Origin: Methanosarcina sp.
GTDB taxonomy: Archaea; Halobacteriota; Methanosarcinia; Methanosarcinales; Methanosarcinaceae
DNA length: 16,856 nucleotides
Assembly (NCBI GenBank): GCA_017883485.1
Contig: JADGNM010000008.1
Coordinates: 1-16,856 of the forward strand
Direction of reading: 5' to 3'
This document shows positions 1 to 7,249 of this stretch, piece after piece (position 1 is the first letter of the stretch; every line of letters starts with the position of its first letter). Position numbers and translations under genes: made by a program. The notes under the pieces are model-generated. The model was not told the origin of the DNA. It saw only the letters and a list, made by a program, of their open reading frames with translations, and ran no database searches.

Positions 1-463
1 TTTTCACGGCACAAATGTATAATTTTATAAAATTTGCACTATAAAATATCCAACATCTAGAGAAAATTATCCCATATTGGCAGGGGTGCGGAATGTGAGG
101 TTTACCAAGTTCCAAGTTGGGGATAATTGTTGAGACCTTAGGAGCCACCTTTAGACCAGAGACATTGCGTCCATTCGCCTGGATGTCGGTTCGGCCATCC
201 AAGCCATGTCTCGTACCTTTTGGCCATGCGTAACAACCTGATTTCGCATTTTCAAGTCATGATCCCTCAAGCGGTGATTCACCTTTCGATTCTCCATAGC
301 CTCGGATTTCCCTGGCAGATTGTCACATACAGGTTCAGTGAGTTTCCACGTTGTCACCCAAGCTTCAAACAAAGCCGTTACCAGCAATGCATGTTGGGAT
401 AGGGATACTTCGAATGGATAAAGTAGCATTTCTCGCAATCCTCAATTTGGCTTCTTGTCGCAC
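1..463 (-). mobile_element. Group II intron, 5' portion (domain I), truncated by window edge
   Basis: Read on the minus strand, the segment starts at 463 with GTGCGAC, the consensus 5' end of group II introns. About 260 nt in, an outer stem (GAGACAT at plus 159-165 with ATGTCTC at 206-212) encloses a hairpin with a 6-bp stem (plus 180-185 with 196-201) and a 10-nt loop. That loop carries GAACCG (plus 187-192). The six bases directly 5' of the intron end (plus 464-469, minus CGGTTC) are its perfect complement, as expected for an EBS1-IBS1 exon-recognition pair. Group II introns are self-splicing ribozymes and retroelements, and they are known in Methanosarcina. The remaining domains and any reverse transcriptase would lie left of base 1. 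The 95-codon open frame inside (438-151) is taken as spurious within ribozyme sequence. Intron class and completeness cannot be judged. Confidence 0.72.
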
Positions 464-1028
464 GAACCGGTCTTAAAATTAAATCAATTTCCCAATTTCC
501 TTGAAATTTCTCGAAGTATGTTCAATCCGGATGGAGTTATCAGGAGGCAAAATAAGAAAGTATAGGGGTGGGCGATGGGGGAAAATTGTGCAAAAGACCC
601 ATCGCCATTTGGGAGTGTATTAATGCGGGTAGACCAGTGAGACCCCGCTTCATCTTGAGTTATTGCGAGGGAGAGAGGATGAGTGGGCTAGATCCCCTGC
701 TCCCATTTCTTAGCAGTGTTATACATGCTCCAGTATAATATAATACTCAAAAATATAAAAATTTAAGCGGTATATAAAAAATCTCAATAGTCATTTATAT
801 TATTATATAGAAATAGTGGAGGAAGTCGTTACTTTTCTAAATGTGTTACTGAACTAGAATCCTCATTCTGCATAGTACCGTTTTTAAGACAGGCTCCAAG
901 AACTTCCCTCAACGTCCGAATGCTGCAAAGCAGCAGATATCGGGCGGTCACTGGCAAAAAAGAAGAAACAGCAGGAATAATAAAACGTGTTGTAAGTTGG
1001 CAGATATCAACAGTAATCCAAAGGGCCT
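464..1028. other. Gene-poor left intergenic region with palindromes
   Basis: No convincing gene is seen here. The part next to the intron holds a hairpin (571-579 with 598-606, 9 bp) and a possible multi-branch fold closed by TGGGAG (610-615) and CTCCCA (700-705). That fold includes an inner GCGGG/CCCGC hairpin (625-629 with 644-648). Bases 720-830 are very AT-rich with TATA-like runs. A perfect TGCTGC-aaa-GCAGCA hairpin lies at 921-935, inside an outer CCGA/TCGG pair (916-919, 940-943). A 66-codon minus-strand open frame without an ATG near its start (1026-829) could be a relic. The region may be the interrupted target of the intron or decayed mobile DNA. Confidence 0.4.
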
Positions 1029-1049
1029 AAAAAAGGAATAATTCTTTCC
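1029..1049 (-). terminator. Probable intrinsic terminator of the RPA operon
   Basis: On the minus strand, 9 nt after the stop codon of the COG3390 gene, there is a short inverted repeat (GGAA/TTCC arms at the ends of 1035-1049). It is followed directly by six T residues (plus AAAAAA, 1029-1034). A second T5 run lies just before the hairpin. T-rich tracts end transcription in archaea, so this fits the end of the two-gene RPA operon. Confidence 0.5.
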
Positions 1050-1057
1050 AAAAACGA

Positions 1058-1942
1058 TTAACCAACCAGCCTGATTATCCCTATCCTTGGTTCATAACAC
1101 TGCCCGTCTTCGAGGAAGGAGCGGACAACTTCTTCCACATACTCCTCAGGAATGCCCCTGGAAACTGCCGCGTCCACAAAAGCTCCATAGTCAACTCCCT
1201 TGTATCCGCCCATTTCCTTGAGGAGCTCGAGCACAAATTCTTTCTGGTCGGCGTTGGCTCCTTCAGTATTCTCAGAATCAAAATCAAGGGACTTGAGACC
1301 TTCCCTGATGGAAGCTCGAAGTAGTTTTGCAAATTCCTGGGGAGCGCGTTCCCGCTCAAGAATAATAGAAATACCTTCGGCAAGCTCGGGAGAAACACCT
1401 TTATCCAGGAGGTATTCCCTAAGTTTTTCTCCGCGATATCCGCTGGCCAGAGCGTCAGAAAAGGCTTCAAGCCTCTCAACTGTCTGCTCTGCTGTGTCCA
1501 CAACCCACCTGTTGCGGATGTCTTCGTCAACTGCGTTTGCTTCTTCAGCCCGGATAGAGACAAAAACCGATTCGGGTTCGGGTTCGTAAATCCGGACTTT
1601 GCCCGTGAGGGCAATGAAGGCAGGGATCTGGACCGTTGAAAAGAAAACGGATGCATCAGACTGATATTGGCCGGCATATATAGTAAAAGCTCCTGTAGGG
1701 TCAACGATTCGCGCTTTCCACATGTCGTTTTGTGTGCCTATGCTGTCGAGTTCCGTGATTACTCCGACAATGAAGACCCGGTGAAGAATAAGCCCAAGTG
1801 GACTGATAAGCAGATTGGGGGATTTCGGATCATCTGCCTGGAAATCGAGCCTGGACGATTTTTCAAGCTCTCTGCAGGCCTCAAGTTCCTTTGCAAAAAC
1901 CCTTTTTGCAACTTCCCGCTTAAGCAAGGTCAATTCCTCCAT
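1058..1942 (-). CDS. RPA-associated protein, COG3390 family (OB-fold plus C-terminal winged helix)
   Basis: This 294-residue protein probably partners the single-stranded-DNA-binding protein encoded just upstream. COG3390 members are found beside archaeal rpa genes and, in Pyrococcus and haloarchaea, belong to the RPA complex or RPA operons. Visible parts are a charged N-terminal helix (1-30), an OB-fold-like beta segment (about 50-132, with the DPTGAFTIYAGQY strand region), an acidic helical linker (135-230), and a C-terminal segment (230-294, ending EEYVEEVVRSFLEDG...IIRLVG) resembling a winged helix. The frame is open up to 1987, but the chosen ATG at 1942 gives the conserved-looking MEELTLLKREVAKRVF start and overlaps the upstream stop by 23 nt, suggesting translational coupling. 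No strong Shine-Dalgarno is seen. The family call rests on sequence character and gene order. Confidence 0.82.
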   Translation of the reverse strand: MEELTLLKREVAKRVFAKELEACRELEKSSRLDFQADDPKSPNLLISPLGLILHRVFIVGVITELDSIGTQNDMWKARIVDPTGAFTIYAGQYQSDASVFFSTVQIPAFIALTGKVRIYEPEPESVFVSIRAEEANAVDEDIRNRWVVDTAEQTVERLEAFSDALASGYRGEKLREYLLDKGVSPELAEGISIILERERAPQEFAKLLRASIREGLKSLDFDSENTEGANADQKEFVLELLKEMGGYKGVDYGAFVDAAVSRGIPEEYVEEVVRSFLEDGQCYEPRIGIIRLVG

Positions 1943-3338
1943 TGGAGGGCTGTGAGTTCCTGTCCTGCGCATCTCTGTCCTGCGCATCTATGCCCTGTCC
2001 GTCCTCCTCATCCTGCCCAAGCCTGTGAAGCAGTTCCACTACCCTGACTGCAAGGTCGTCATCAGGTACCCACACTTTTTCAGCTGTGAAGAAGGTTCCA
2101 TACTCGCTCTTTGAGGAATTTCCGCGGACTGCAAGGCAGCGGCCTGTAAGGAAACGCCTGAGGTCCTCATAGACTGCATCTTTAGAGACATCGGAAAGCA
2201 TTAGCTGTTCGGCTTCTTCAAGGGTTTTTCCGTAAATGGCTTCTGCAAGTTCCCTGGGAAACGTTACGGATATGGATCCTGTGCCGTCGTCCAGCACGGC
2301 TTTGATCCGCATGTCCCGTATGCCTTCTACTTTGCCGTGAACCCTGCAGCTAGCTTTTTGGATTACACGTCCGCATTCGGGGCAGCGGGAGATTATTCCT
2401 GAGCCCGGCCGGATCGAAATCAAATTACCAACTGCAGCTACGTCGAACATGCTGTCTCTTGAGCTTATTTCGTCCATTCGAAGAGGAAGAGGGTCTCTTC
2501 CTGCGGATTCGAAGTTGAAGGCAAGTTTTTCGGATTCTTCCGGCTTAACAGGAGAAATTCTTGTGCTGCTCAGGATATTCACCGAAGGCATTCCCCTGAA
2601 CACGCGGATCTGGGCTCCTTCGATTAGGATAATGCTTCCGATATCAATTCCCGGAAGCTCGATCCAGGCTGTAAAAGGCAGCCTGCCGGTCTCATCCCCA
2701 AGCACGCCTGAAACTACCTTGGACTGGCGCCCCTTCACCAGAACTTCCCTGTGGGTGAGCTGAAGCACGCTGGCTACAGCCTTAACTGAAAAATCAGCAG
2801 CGCCGATGTCAATTATTTTTTTTGCCTGGTTTCCTGAAAGTTCCGAGAGGGAGGGTACCGAGGAATCAGAGACTTTCGACACAAGAGAATGTTCCCCTAT
2901 AGAAAGCCTAATCCTGTTCTGCCATATGCGTGTGTAGGCATTTCTTATACTGATTACATCTCCTATCGAACCTGGCAGCTCTTTCCAGGAAGAAAAAGAC
3001 ACTGAACCCGTATCATCGGCAAGGATTCCGGTATAAAGCTTAGAAGATCCTTCCTGAACTCCTTCCTGAGGTGTGATTCCGTTCTGAGGTCTGATCGATT
3101 TTTCCCCAAGATCCAGGATCCTGCCAGTAATTTCAAAACTCTTCAGGTTAGCTGAAAGGTCCTTTACTTTCAGGACTTTGCACTTTCCCCCGAACTTGCG
3201 GAGGATAGTTTCTTTTGCAACATCTGGCGGTACGCGATAAGCAAGAAGTTTATCAAACTCTGCCCGGATCCCAGTCTCTTCAATATCTCCAAGCGCCCTG
3301 GTTAACTCTTCAAGATGGGGCGCAATTTTCTCATCCAT
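1920..3338 (-). CDS. Replication protein A homologue with three OB-folds and a zinc motif (RPA2/RPA3 type)
   Basis: This 472-residue protein binds and protects single-stranded DNA in replication, repair and recombination. It has an N-terminal helical region (1-55), OB-fold 1 (about 59-155), OB-fold 2 (about 182-262, with GVLGDETGRLPFTAW), and a third OB-type domain (about 296-425) carrying Cys319, Cys322, Cys331 and His334 (CX2CX8CX2H). This matches the zinc-finger RPAs described in Methanosarcina (RPA2/RPA3), though which paralogue is not decided here. ADDTGSVSFSSW and DDGTGSISVTF are typical OB strand motifs. The ATG at 3338 is preferred over the upstream ATG at 3365 because GGAGG sits about 6 nt before it. 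The C-terminus is acidic and contains a tandem DAQDRDAQDRN from a 15-bp DNA repeat. The gene overlaps the downstream COG3390 gene and probably shares its transcript. Confidence 0.9.
   Translation of the reverse strand: MDEKIAPHLEELTRALGDIEETGIRAEFDKLLAYRVPPDVAKETILRKFGGKCKVLKVKDLSANLKSFEITGRILDLGEKSIRPQNGITPQEGVQEGSSKLYTGILADDTGSVSFSSWKELPGSIGDVISIRNAYTRIWQNRIRLSIGEHSLVSKVSDSSVPSLSELSGNQAKKIIDIGAADFSVKAVASVLQLTHREVLVKGRQSKVVSGVLGDETGRLPFTAWIELPGIDIGSIILIEGAQIRVFRGMPSVNILSSTRISPVKPEESEKLAFNFESAGRDPLPLRMDEISSRDSMFDVAAVGNLISIRPGSGIISRCPECGRVIQKASCRVHGKVEGIRDMRIKAVLDDGTGSISVTFPRELAEAIYGKTLEEAEQLMLSDVSKDAVYEDLRRFLTGRCLAVRGNSSKSEYGTFFTAEKVWVPDDDLAVRVVELLHRLGQDEEDGQGIDAQDRDAQDRNSQPSNGGIDLA
1961..1990. 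repeat. 15-bp tandem duplication at the 3' end of the RPA gene
   Basis: Two adjacent 15-bp units (1961-1975 and 1976-1990) differ at one base. In the RPA frame they encode the repeated DAQDR in the acidic tail. They lie just upstream of the start codon of the overlapping COG3390 gene. An in-frame multiple of three keeps the RPA frame open, so this is probably a slippage or duplication polymorphism in an unstructured tail. Confidence 0.85.
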
Positions 3339-3524
3339 TTTTAGCCTCCGTTGAGACAATAACAAAATGATTATGATTCTACAGTTTATCGGATTTCATG
3401 TATTTCAGGTTTTATCTCAGACTCACAAATGAAAACTGAATGAAACCTTTTACAGTAACTTAAATCTCAGAACGTTGCTTCAAAATTACTATAAACCGAA
3501 GCAGTGCGACTCTGAAAGTAAGAT

Positions 3525-3602
3525 AAGTTATGAACTGACATCTGTGAAGTAAGTTACGAACTAATATATGTGAAAGAAGTTCTAAACTAGTATATATTAA
3601 CT
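3525..3602. repeat. Three tandem 26-bp imperfect repeats
   Basis: Units lie at 3525-3550, 3551-3576 and 3577-3602. Each begins AAGTT and carries AACT seven or eight bases on. By eye, units 1 and 2 agree at 20 of 26 positions and units 2 and 3 at 18 of 26. A partial further unit (TCTGAAAGTAAG) precedes them. The third unit merges into a TATATATTAA promoter-like sequence. They could be operator-like binding sites on successive helical turns (26 bp is about 2.5 turns) for the divergent genes on either side. That function is inferred. Confidence 0.7.
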
Positions 3603-3673
3603 AATATAAAAGACATGTTAAAAATTAATCACCTTCACCACATAGGAAATTGGACTATTATTTAAGGGTAATT

Positions 3674-3777
3674 TTTCAGAACAACTACCTCATATGTACA
3701 TCGACTTTGAAATAAAATCCCTTTTTGGACAAAATATTGAGATAAGTAGTTCTGAAAGATAGATTAAATCCAAAAAG
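3674..3777 (+). promoter_or_regulatory. Interleaved inverted repeats (possible pseudoknot or switching leader)
   Basis: Arm A, TTTCAGAAC (3674-3682), is perfectly complementary to GTTCTGAAA (3749-3757). Three more pairs follow beyond a mismatch (3684-3686 with 3745-3747). Arm B, CTTTTTGGA (3721-3729), lies inside the A loop and is perfectly complementary to TCCAAAAAG (3769-3777), which lies outside it. The order A-B-A'-B' allows either a pseudoknot or two mutually exclusive hairpins. It sits about 145-250 nt before the start of the NosD-like gene. No riboswitch class was recognised. Confidence 0.5.
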
Positions 3778-3922
3778 AGAAGACTTACCCACTTCTAAAA
3801 GGACAGAACCAAATGAAAAGGCAAAAAAGGCAGGAAGAATATGGAGATATTAAGAGGAACTGAAAGTAGGAAGAGCAATTGAAAGAAACTGAAAAATGGG
3901 AAGAGAATTAAGAGGAAATAAA

Positions 3923-4993
3923 ATGGGAAAAGTAAAAGAAAGGAATTCACTAGCTTTTAAAATAACAGCATTTGCAGCCGTTCTGGCAATTGTCTGCACC
4001 TGCTCTGCCGTTTCTGCTGATAGCCTGAAGGTAGACCCTTCAGCACAGGGGAATTATACCTCGATACAGGCCGCAGTAGATGCCGCAAAAGCCGAAGACT
4101 CGATTTTCGTAGGTCCCGGAACTTATGTTGAAAATCTTAAGATTGATAAGCAAGTTAGAATCTGGTCCGACTCGAGGAAGCCTGAGGACACAGTTATCAG
4201 GGCAGCTGATCCCGCAAAAAATACTGTCGAAATTGAAGGAAACAAGGTATCTTTCAGTGGATTTGGCGTTGAGGGTTCGGAAAAGGCACAAATTTCACTT
4301 ACAGGAGCTAAAAACTGCTATATCAACAATAACAGGGTTCAGGGAGCAGAATTTGGAATCCTCCTCATTAGTTCTCAGAGCAACACAATAAGTAACAATA
4401 ATATTACCCTGAACAAAAAGGGAATAAGGCTCGAAAATTCGGACTCGAACACTATACAGGACAACATAATTGCCTATAACTACGTTTTTGGAATCTCCCT
4501 CGAAGGAAGCATCACGAACTTTATCTATAACAATTACTTCAAAAACGCCGAAAACATCGAAGAGAAGACCATAAACGCTGATAATCTCTGGCAGAGCCCT
4601 CTCGTAATCAGGCAGAATATTGTCAAAGGCCCTTATATTGGAGGAAACTTCTGGGCTGATACTGAAGGTAAAGGCTACAGCCAGACCTGCGTGGATGGAA
4701 ACAGCAACGGGATCTGCGACTCTTCATACAACGTAACAGGCGGAGGAACGGATAAGTTCCCGCTTTTCCCAAAAGTTCCAAACGCGGTCAAAACTCTTGA
4801 TAACAAGCTAAATTCCACTGCCACTGAATACGAGCAGACCCTTGCCAAAGAAAAAATAAAAACCACGGTAGAAACCCCTGTTAACGCAACCAATGGAACA
4901 AAAAAACCCTCGACAGAAGAAACCCCTGGCCCTGGGATGGTAACTGCTGTGCTGGCTGCCGGAGCGGCATATTTCCTGAGGCGGAACAGGTGA
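3923..4993 (+). CDS. Secreted NosD-like right-handed beta-helix protein with C-terminal anchor
   Basis: This 356-residue protein is probably exported and cell-surface anchored. Residues 1-32 form a signal peptide (KITAFAAVLAIVCTCSAVSA followed by DS). Residues 45-215 contain repeated Asn-rich coils (NNNRV, NTISNNNITLN, NTIQDNIIAYN) typical of NosD/CASH parallel beta-helix proteins, which in other organisms bind carbohydrate or metal. A terminal GGNFWAD...DGNSNGICDSSYNVTGGGTDKFPLF block closes the domain, with cysteines 256 and 265 possibly paired. Then come a polar linker with N-glycosylation sequons and a C-terminal PGPG, a hydrophobic stretch and RRNR, resembling an archaeosortase (PGF-CTERM-like) sorting signal but without PGF. 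The ATG at 3923 is preferred to the one at 3896 because AGAGG lies 7 nt upstream. It converges on gltX. The substrate is unknown. Confidence 0.8.
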   Translation: MGKVKERNSLAFKITAFAAVLAIVCTCSAVSADSLKVDPSAQGNYTSIQAAVDAAKAEDSIFVGPGTYVENLKIDKQVRIWSDSRKPEDTVIRAADPAKNTVEIEGNKVSFSGFGVEGSEKAQISLTGAKNCYINNNRVQGAEFGILLISSQSNTISNNNITLNKKGIRLENSDSNTIQDNIIAYNYVFGISLEGSITNFIYNNYFKNAENIEEKTINADNLWQSPLVIRQNIVKGPYIGGNFWADTEGKGYSQTCVDGNSNGICDSSYNVTGGGTDKFPLFPKVPNAVKTLDNKLNSTATEYEQTLAKEKIKTTVETPVNATNGTKKPSTEETPGPGMVTAVLAAGAAYFLRRNR

Positions 4994-5064
4994 AGAAAAG
5001 ATGTTAGGCAGAATATTTTGCTTCTGACGGGGATTGAATGGAAATTCAAAGCAAATACGGGAAG

Positions 5065-5094
5065 TAACATAAAAGAAAGGGACAATTTTTGCCC
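5065..5094 (-). terminator. Possible gltX terminator
   Basis: Downstream of the gltX stop on the minus strand, a GGG...CCC inverted repeat (5079-5094) is followed by a pyrimidine-rich run (CCCTTTCTTTTATG on the minus strand). The stem is weak, so this is tentative. The 117-bp spacer between the convergent NosD-like and gltX genes also contains a GCAGAA/TTTTGC inverted repeat at about 5015-5029 that could end the plus-strand transcript. Confidence 0.35.
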
Positions 5095-5110
5095 ACTATC
5101 TTCCCGGAAA

Positions 5111-6826
5111 TTATTTGTGGGTAAAATATGCCACAACTTTTTCTCTGTCTACGGAATCAATTCTGCAGAAGCCGAAGCGTTCGAACTGCACAATCTTATC
5201 AAGTTCGACTAAAATCCCATTTTCTCCGATGCCTTCGATATCGCTATCAGGGCCGCGTACTCTCACGGGAATTCCATCTACAGGAGCCCAATGGATGATT
5301 TTTCCTCTCATTTTTTTGAGGTCTTCAAGGGAAGTTGAAGATTTTTTTGCCTGGAGCGAAGAAAGGGAAGTGATTTCGATATTGCAGAGGTCTTTTAAGC
5401 GGAGGGTAGAGCCCACTTCCAACTTTTCTATATCGTCCCTGCAGACAAGCACCTTATTTCCTACAGCAACTTCCCTTATACCTCTTGCATGGTCAGTTGG
5501 GTGGAGCGGAAGCTTTGCAACTGTTGGTTCGAAATCTGCAATTTCCAGTTCTACGGGGTTCCAGACAAAGAAATAGCGGTTTGCGATAGGGTCCACGATT
5601 TTGCGGTTTTCGGCATATAAAGACTCCATGCTTATGCTCACGTCGGTTGTTCCGACTCCCATCTCTATCATGAACTTCTTTAGGGCTTCAGCCTGTATCC
5701 CGCGGCGGCGGATTGCCCGGATAGTGGGCAGTCCTGGGTCATCCCAGCCGGAATATTCCCCTGCTTCAATAGCTTTTCTGAGACCGCTTGTGCTGAATTT
5801 GCCGAATTCGTGGATTTTGACCCTGCCCCAGTGGGTTGTGCGGGGGTACTTCCAGCCGAAGTATTTATAGACATAGCCCTGCCGCTTTTCGCTATCCATA
5901 AGGTCTTTGCCACGGATTATATGGGTCATGCCCAGCTCATGGTCTTCTATCGCGCCTGCAAAATCAAGAAGGGGCCAGACTATGTATTTATTTCCGATTT
6001 CAGGGCGGGGATGGGACAGCTTCCGGATTCTGAATGCTGCCCAGTCCCGCAAAGCAGGGTCTTTATGATCTATATCGGTTCTAATCCTCAACACAGCCTG
6101 CTGGTCTTCGTATTCCCCGGCAAGCATAGCCTCCCAGTGCCTTAGGTTTTCTTCAGGGCTTACGCCTCTGTGAAGGCAGGCCTTTTTGGCATCTTTTAAT
6201 TCTTTAAAATCTTCTCCCTTACAGAAACAGACATAAGCCTTGCCCATCTCAATGAGCTTTCTTGCATAATCGTAGTAGAGAGGAAAATGGTCAGAAGCAT
6301 AAACTACCTGGTCAGGCGTAACCCCAAGCCATCTGAAGTCGTCAAGATACCACTCATAGGCTTCAAGCATCGGCCTTTTTATGTCCGGGTCGGTATCATC
6401 GAAACGCAGGATAAACTTTCCTCTATACATTTTCACATATTCGGAATTAACCACCATACCTCTTGCGCTGCCGAGGGTTCCCGGCCCGTTGGGGTTTGGG
6501 GCAAAACGCATTACAACCTTGCCAATTTCCGCCCCCTCAAGGGGTTTTAAGCCTTTTCCAGGCTCTTTTTTAACATTCAGGGCTTTTATAAGCTCTGGAG
6601 CGATTTCAGAAAGCCTGCTCTCCCAGGCTTCGGGGTTCCCTTTAGCAATTTCGGATACAATGGATTCAAGAGCCTCAGACACCGCATTCGGATCGGACCT
6701 GAGTTGAGGGTACTCCCCCATCACCTTGCCCATTACAGCTTTAGGCTGGGGAGCTTTCCCGTACTTTACAGCATTTTGTAAGGCGTATTTTTCTATTGTT
6801 TTAATGTCTTCAGGACTTAATGTCAT
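5111..6826 (-). CDS. gltX: Glutamyl-tRNA synthetase, archaeal type
   Basis: A 571-residue class I aminoacyl-tRNA synthetase that charges tRNA with glutamate using ATP. After an N-terminal helical extension (1-100) typical of archaeal/eukaryotic GluRS comes the Rossmann domain with the HIGH-equivalent PNPNGPGTLG (110-119) and FILRFDDTDPDI (138-149). Further on are GKDLMDSEKRQGY (306-318) and the KMSKS-equivalent KFSTS (343-347). The C-terminal half is the beta-barrel anticodon-binding region of the GlnRS/archaeal GluRS type. Methanogens usually lack GlnRS and use this enzyme with a tRNA-dependent amidotransferase. That is pathway knowledge and is not shown here. The ATG at 6826 (MTLSPEDIKT) is preferred to the ATG at 6865 because a GGAG lies about 8 nt upstream. 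No missing motif or frameshift is seen. Confidence 0.95.
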   Translation of the reverse strand: MTLSPEDIKTIEKYALQNAVKYGKAPQPKAVMGKVMGEYPQLRSDPNAVSEALESIVSEIAKGNPEAWESRLSEIAPELIKALNVKKEPGKGLKPLEGAEIGKVVMRFAPNPNGPGTLGSARGMVVNSEYVKMYRGKFILRFDDTDPDIKRPMLEAYEWYLDDFRWLGVTPDQVVYASDHFPLYYDYARKLIEMGKAYVCFCKGEDFKELKDAKKACLHRGVSPEENLRHWEAMLAGEYEDQQAVLRIRTDIDHKDPALRDWAAFRIRKLSHPRPEIGNKYIVWPLLDFAGAIEDHELGMTHIIRGKDLMDSEKRQGYVYKYFGWKYPRTTHWGRVKIHEFGKFSTSGLRKAIEAGEYSGWDDPGLPTIRAIRRRGIQAEALKKFMIEMGVGTTDVSISMESLYAENRKIVDPIANRYFFVWNPVELEIADFEPTVAKLPLHPTDHARGIREVAVGNKVLVCRDDIEKLEVGSTLRLKDLCNIEITSLSSLQAKKSSTSLEDLKKMRGKIIHWAPVDGIPVRVRGPDSDIEGIGENGILVELDKIVQFERFGFCRIDSVDREKVVAYFTHK

Positions 6827-7249
6827 AGGAGTTTCTCCAAAATAAACCCGGATTTGAGTAAGCAATGAGATATGTTAAATCAAGTGATTGCGGAAAAAAT
6901 GTAAATAGGAATATAAAAAGTCACCGAAGCTTTAACTTGCCTTTCAAAGAAGAGTGATTTTCCGTCATCATGCGGCTTTGTTTTTGTATGCCAAAGAACA
7001 GAATAATCCTACCAATAACGATTATTTAAGATGGAAGGTATTTCCCTATGTTCAGAAATGAAAATAATAATGCCTGTTTTGTGTCCATTTCTTCCACAAT
7101 AATTTTGCTTTTTCCGACTCTCTTTCCTGAACTACCGCAATCTTAATCTCGGAAATTGTCATTTCAGATCTCTGTTTAATTATTAGCAAATCAGACTAAG
7201 AAAAGTAAAATTTAATTATTGCGGAATTATATTAAATGGCGGTGAAATA
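6827..7249. other. Divergent intergenic region gltX / modA-like gene
   Basis: About 420 bases with no convincing gene. On the minus strand a TTTTTATATT box (around 6911-6921) is a plausible gltX promoter. Near the plus-strand gene the 10-mer TTTAATTATT occurs twice (7175-7184 and 7211-7220), and TTATATTAAA (7226-7235) may be a TATA box. The repeated 10-mer could be a regulator site for the molybdate-binding protein gene, but no ModE-like consensus was recognised. Confidence 0.4.

Larger units (their letters stand above)
3339..3922. other. Long non-coding spacer/leader between divergent RPA operon and NosD-like gene
   Basis: About 580 bases without a gene separate the divergent rpa and beta-helix genes. 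The spacer contains three 26-bp tandem repeats (3525-3602), TATA-like sequence in the third repeat (around 3590-3610), two interleaved inverted repeats (3674-3777), and a strongly purine-rich stretch (about 3770-3922) where TTAAGAGGAA occurs twice. If transcription starts shortly after the TATA-like stretch, the plus-strand gene would have a leader of nearly 300 nt. These are readings of sequence pattern and no known RNA family was recognised. Confidence 0.6.

Noticed and set aside
151..438. 95-codon minus-strand open frame near the left end
   Set aside because: It lies entirely inside the proposed group II intron domain I and overlaps the EBS1 hairpin, has no ribosome binding site, and matches no protein I recognise.
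464..469. CGGTTC before the intron read as the end of another intron's domain V (nested intron)
   Set aside because: Domain V should begin with GAGCC about 34 nt earlier, and no such sequence or hairpin is present there.
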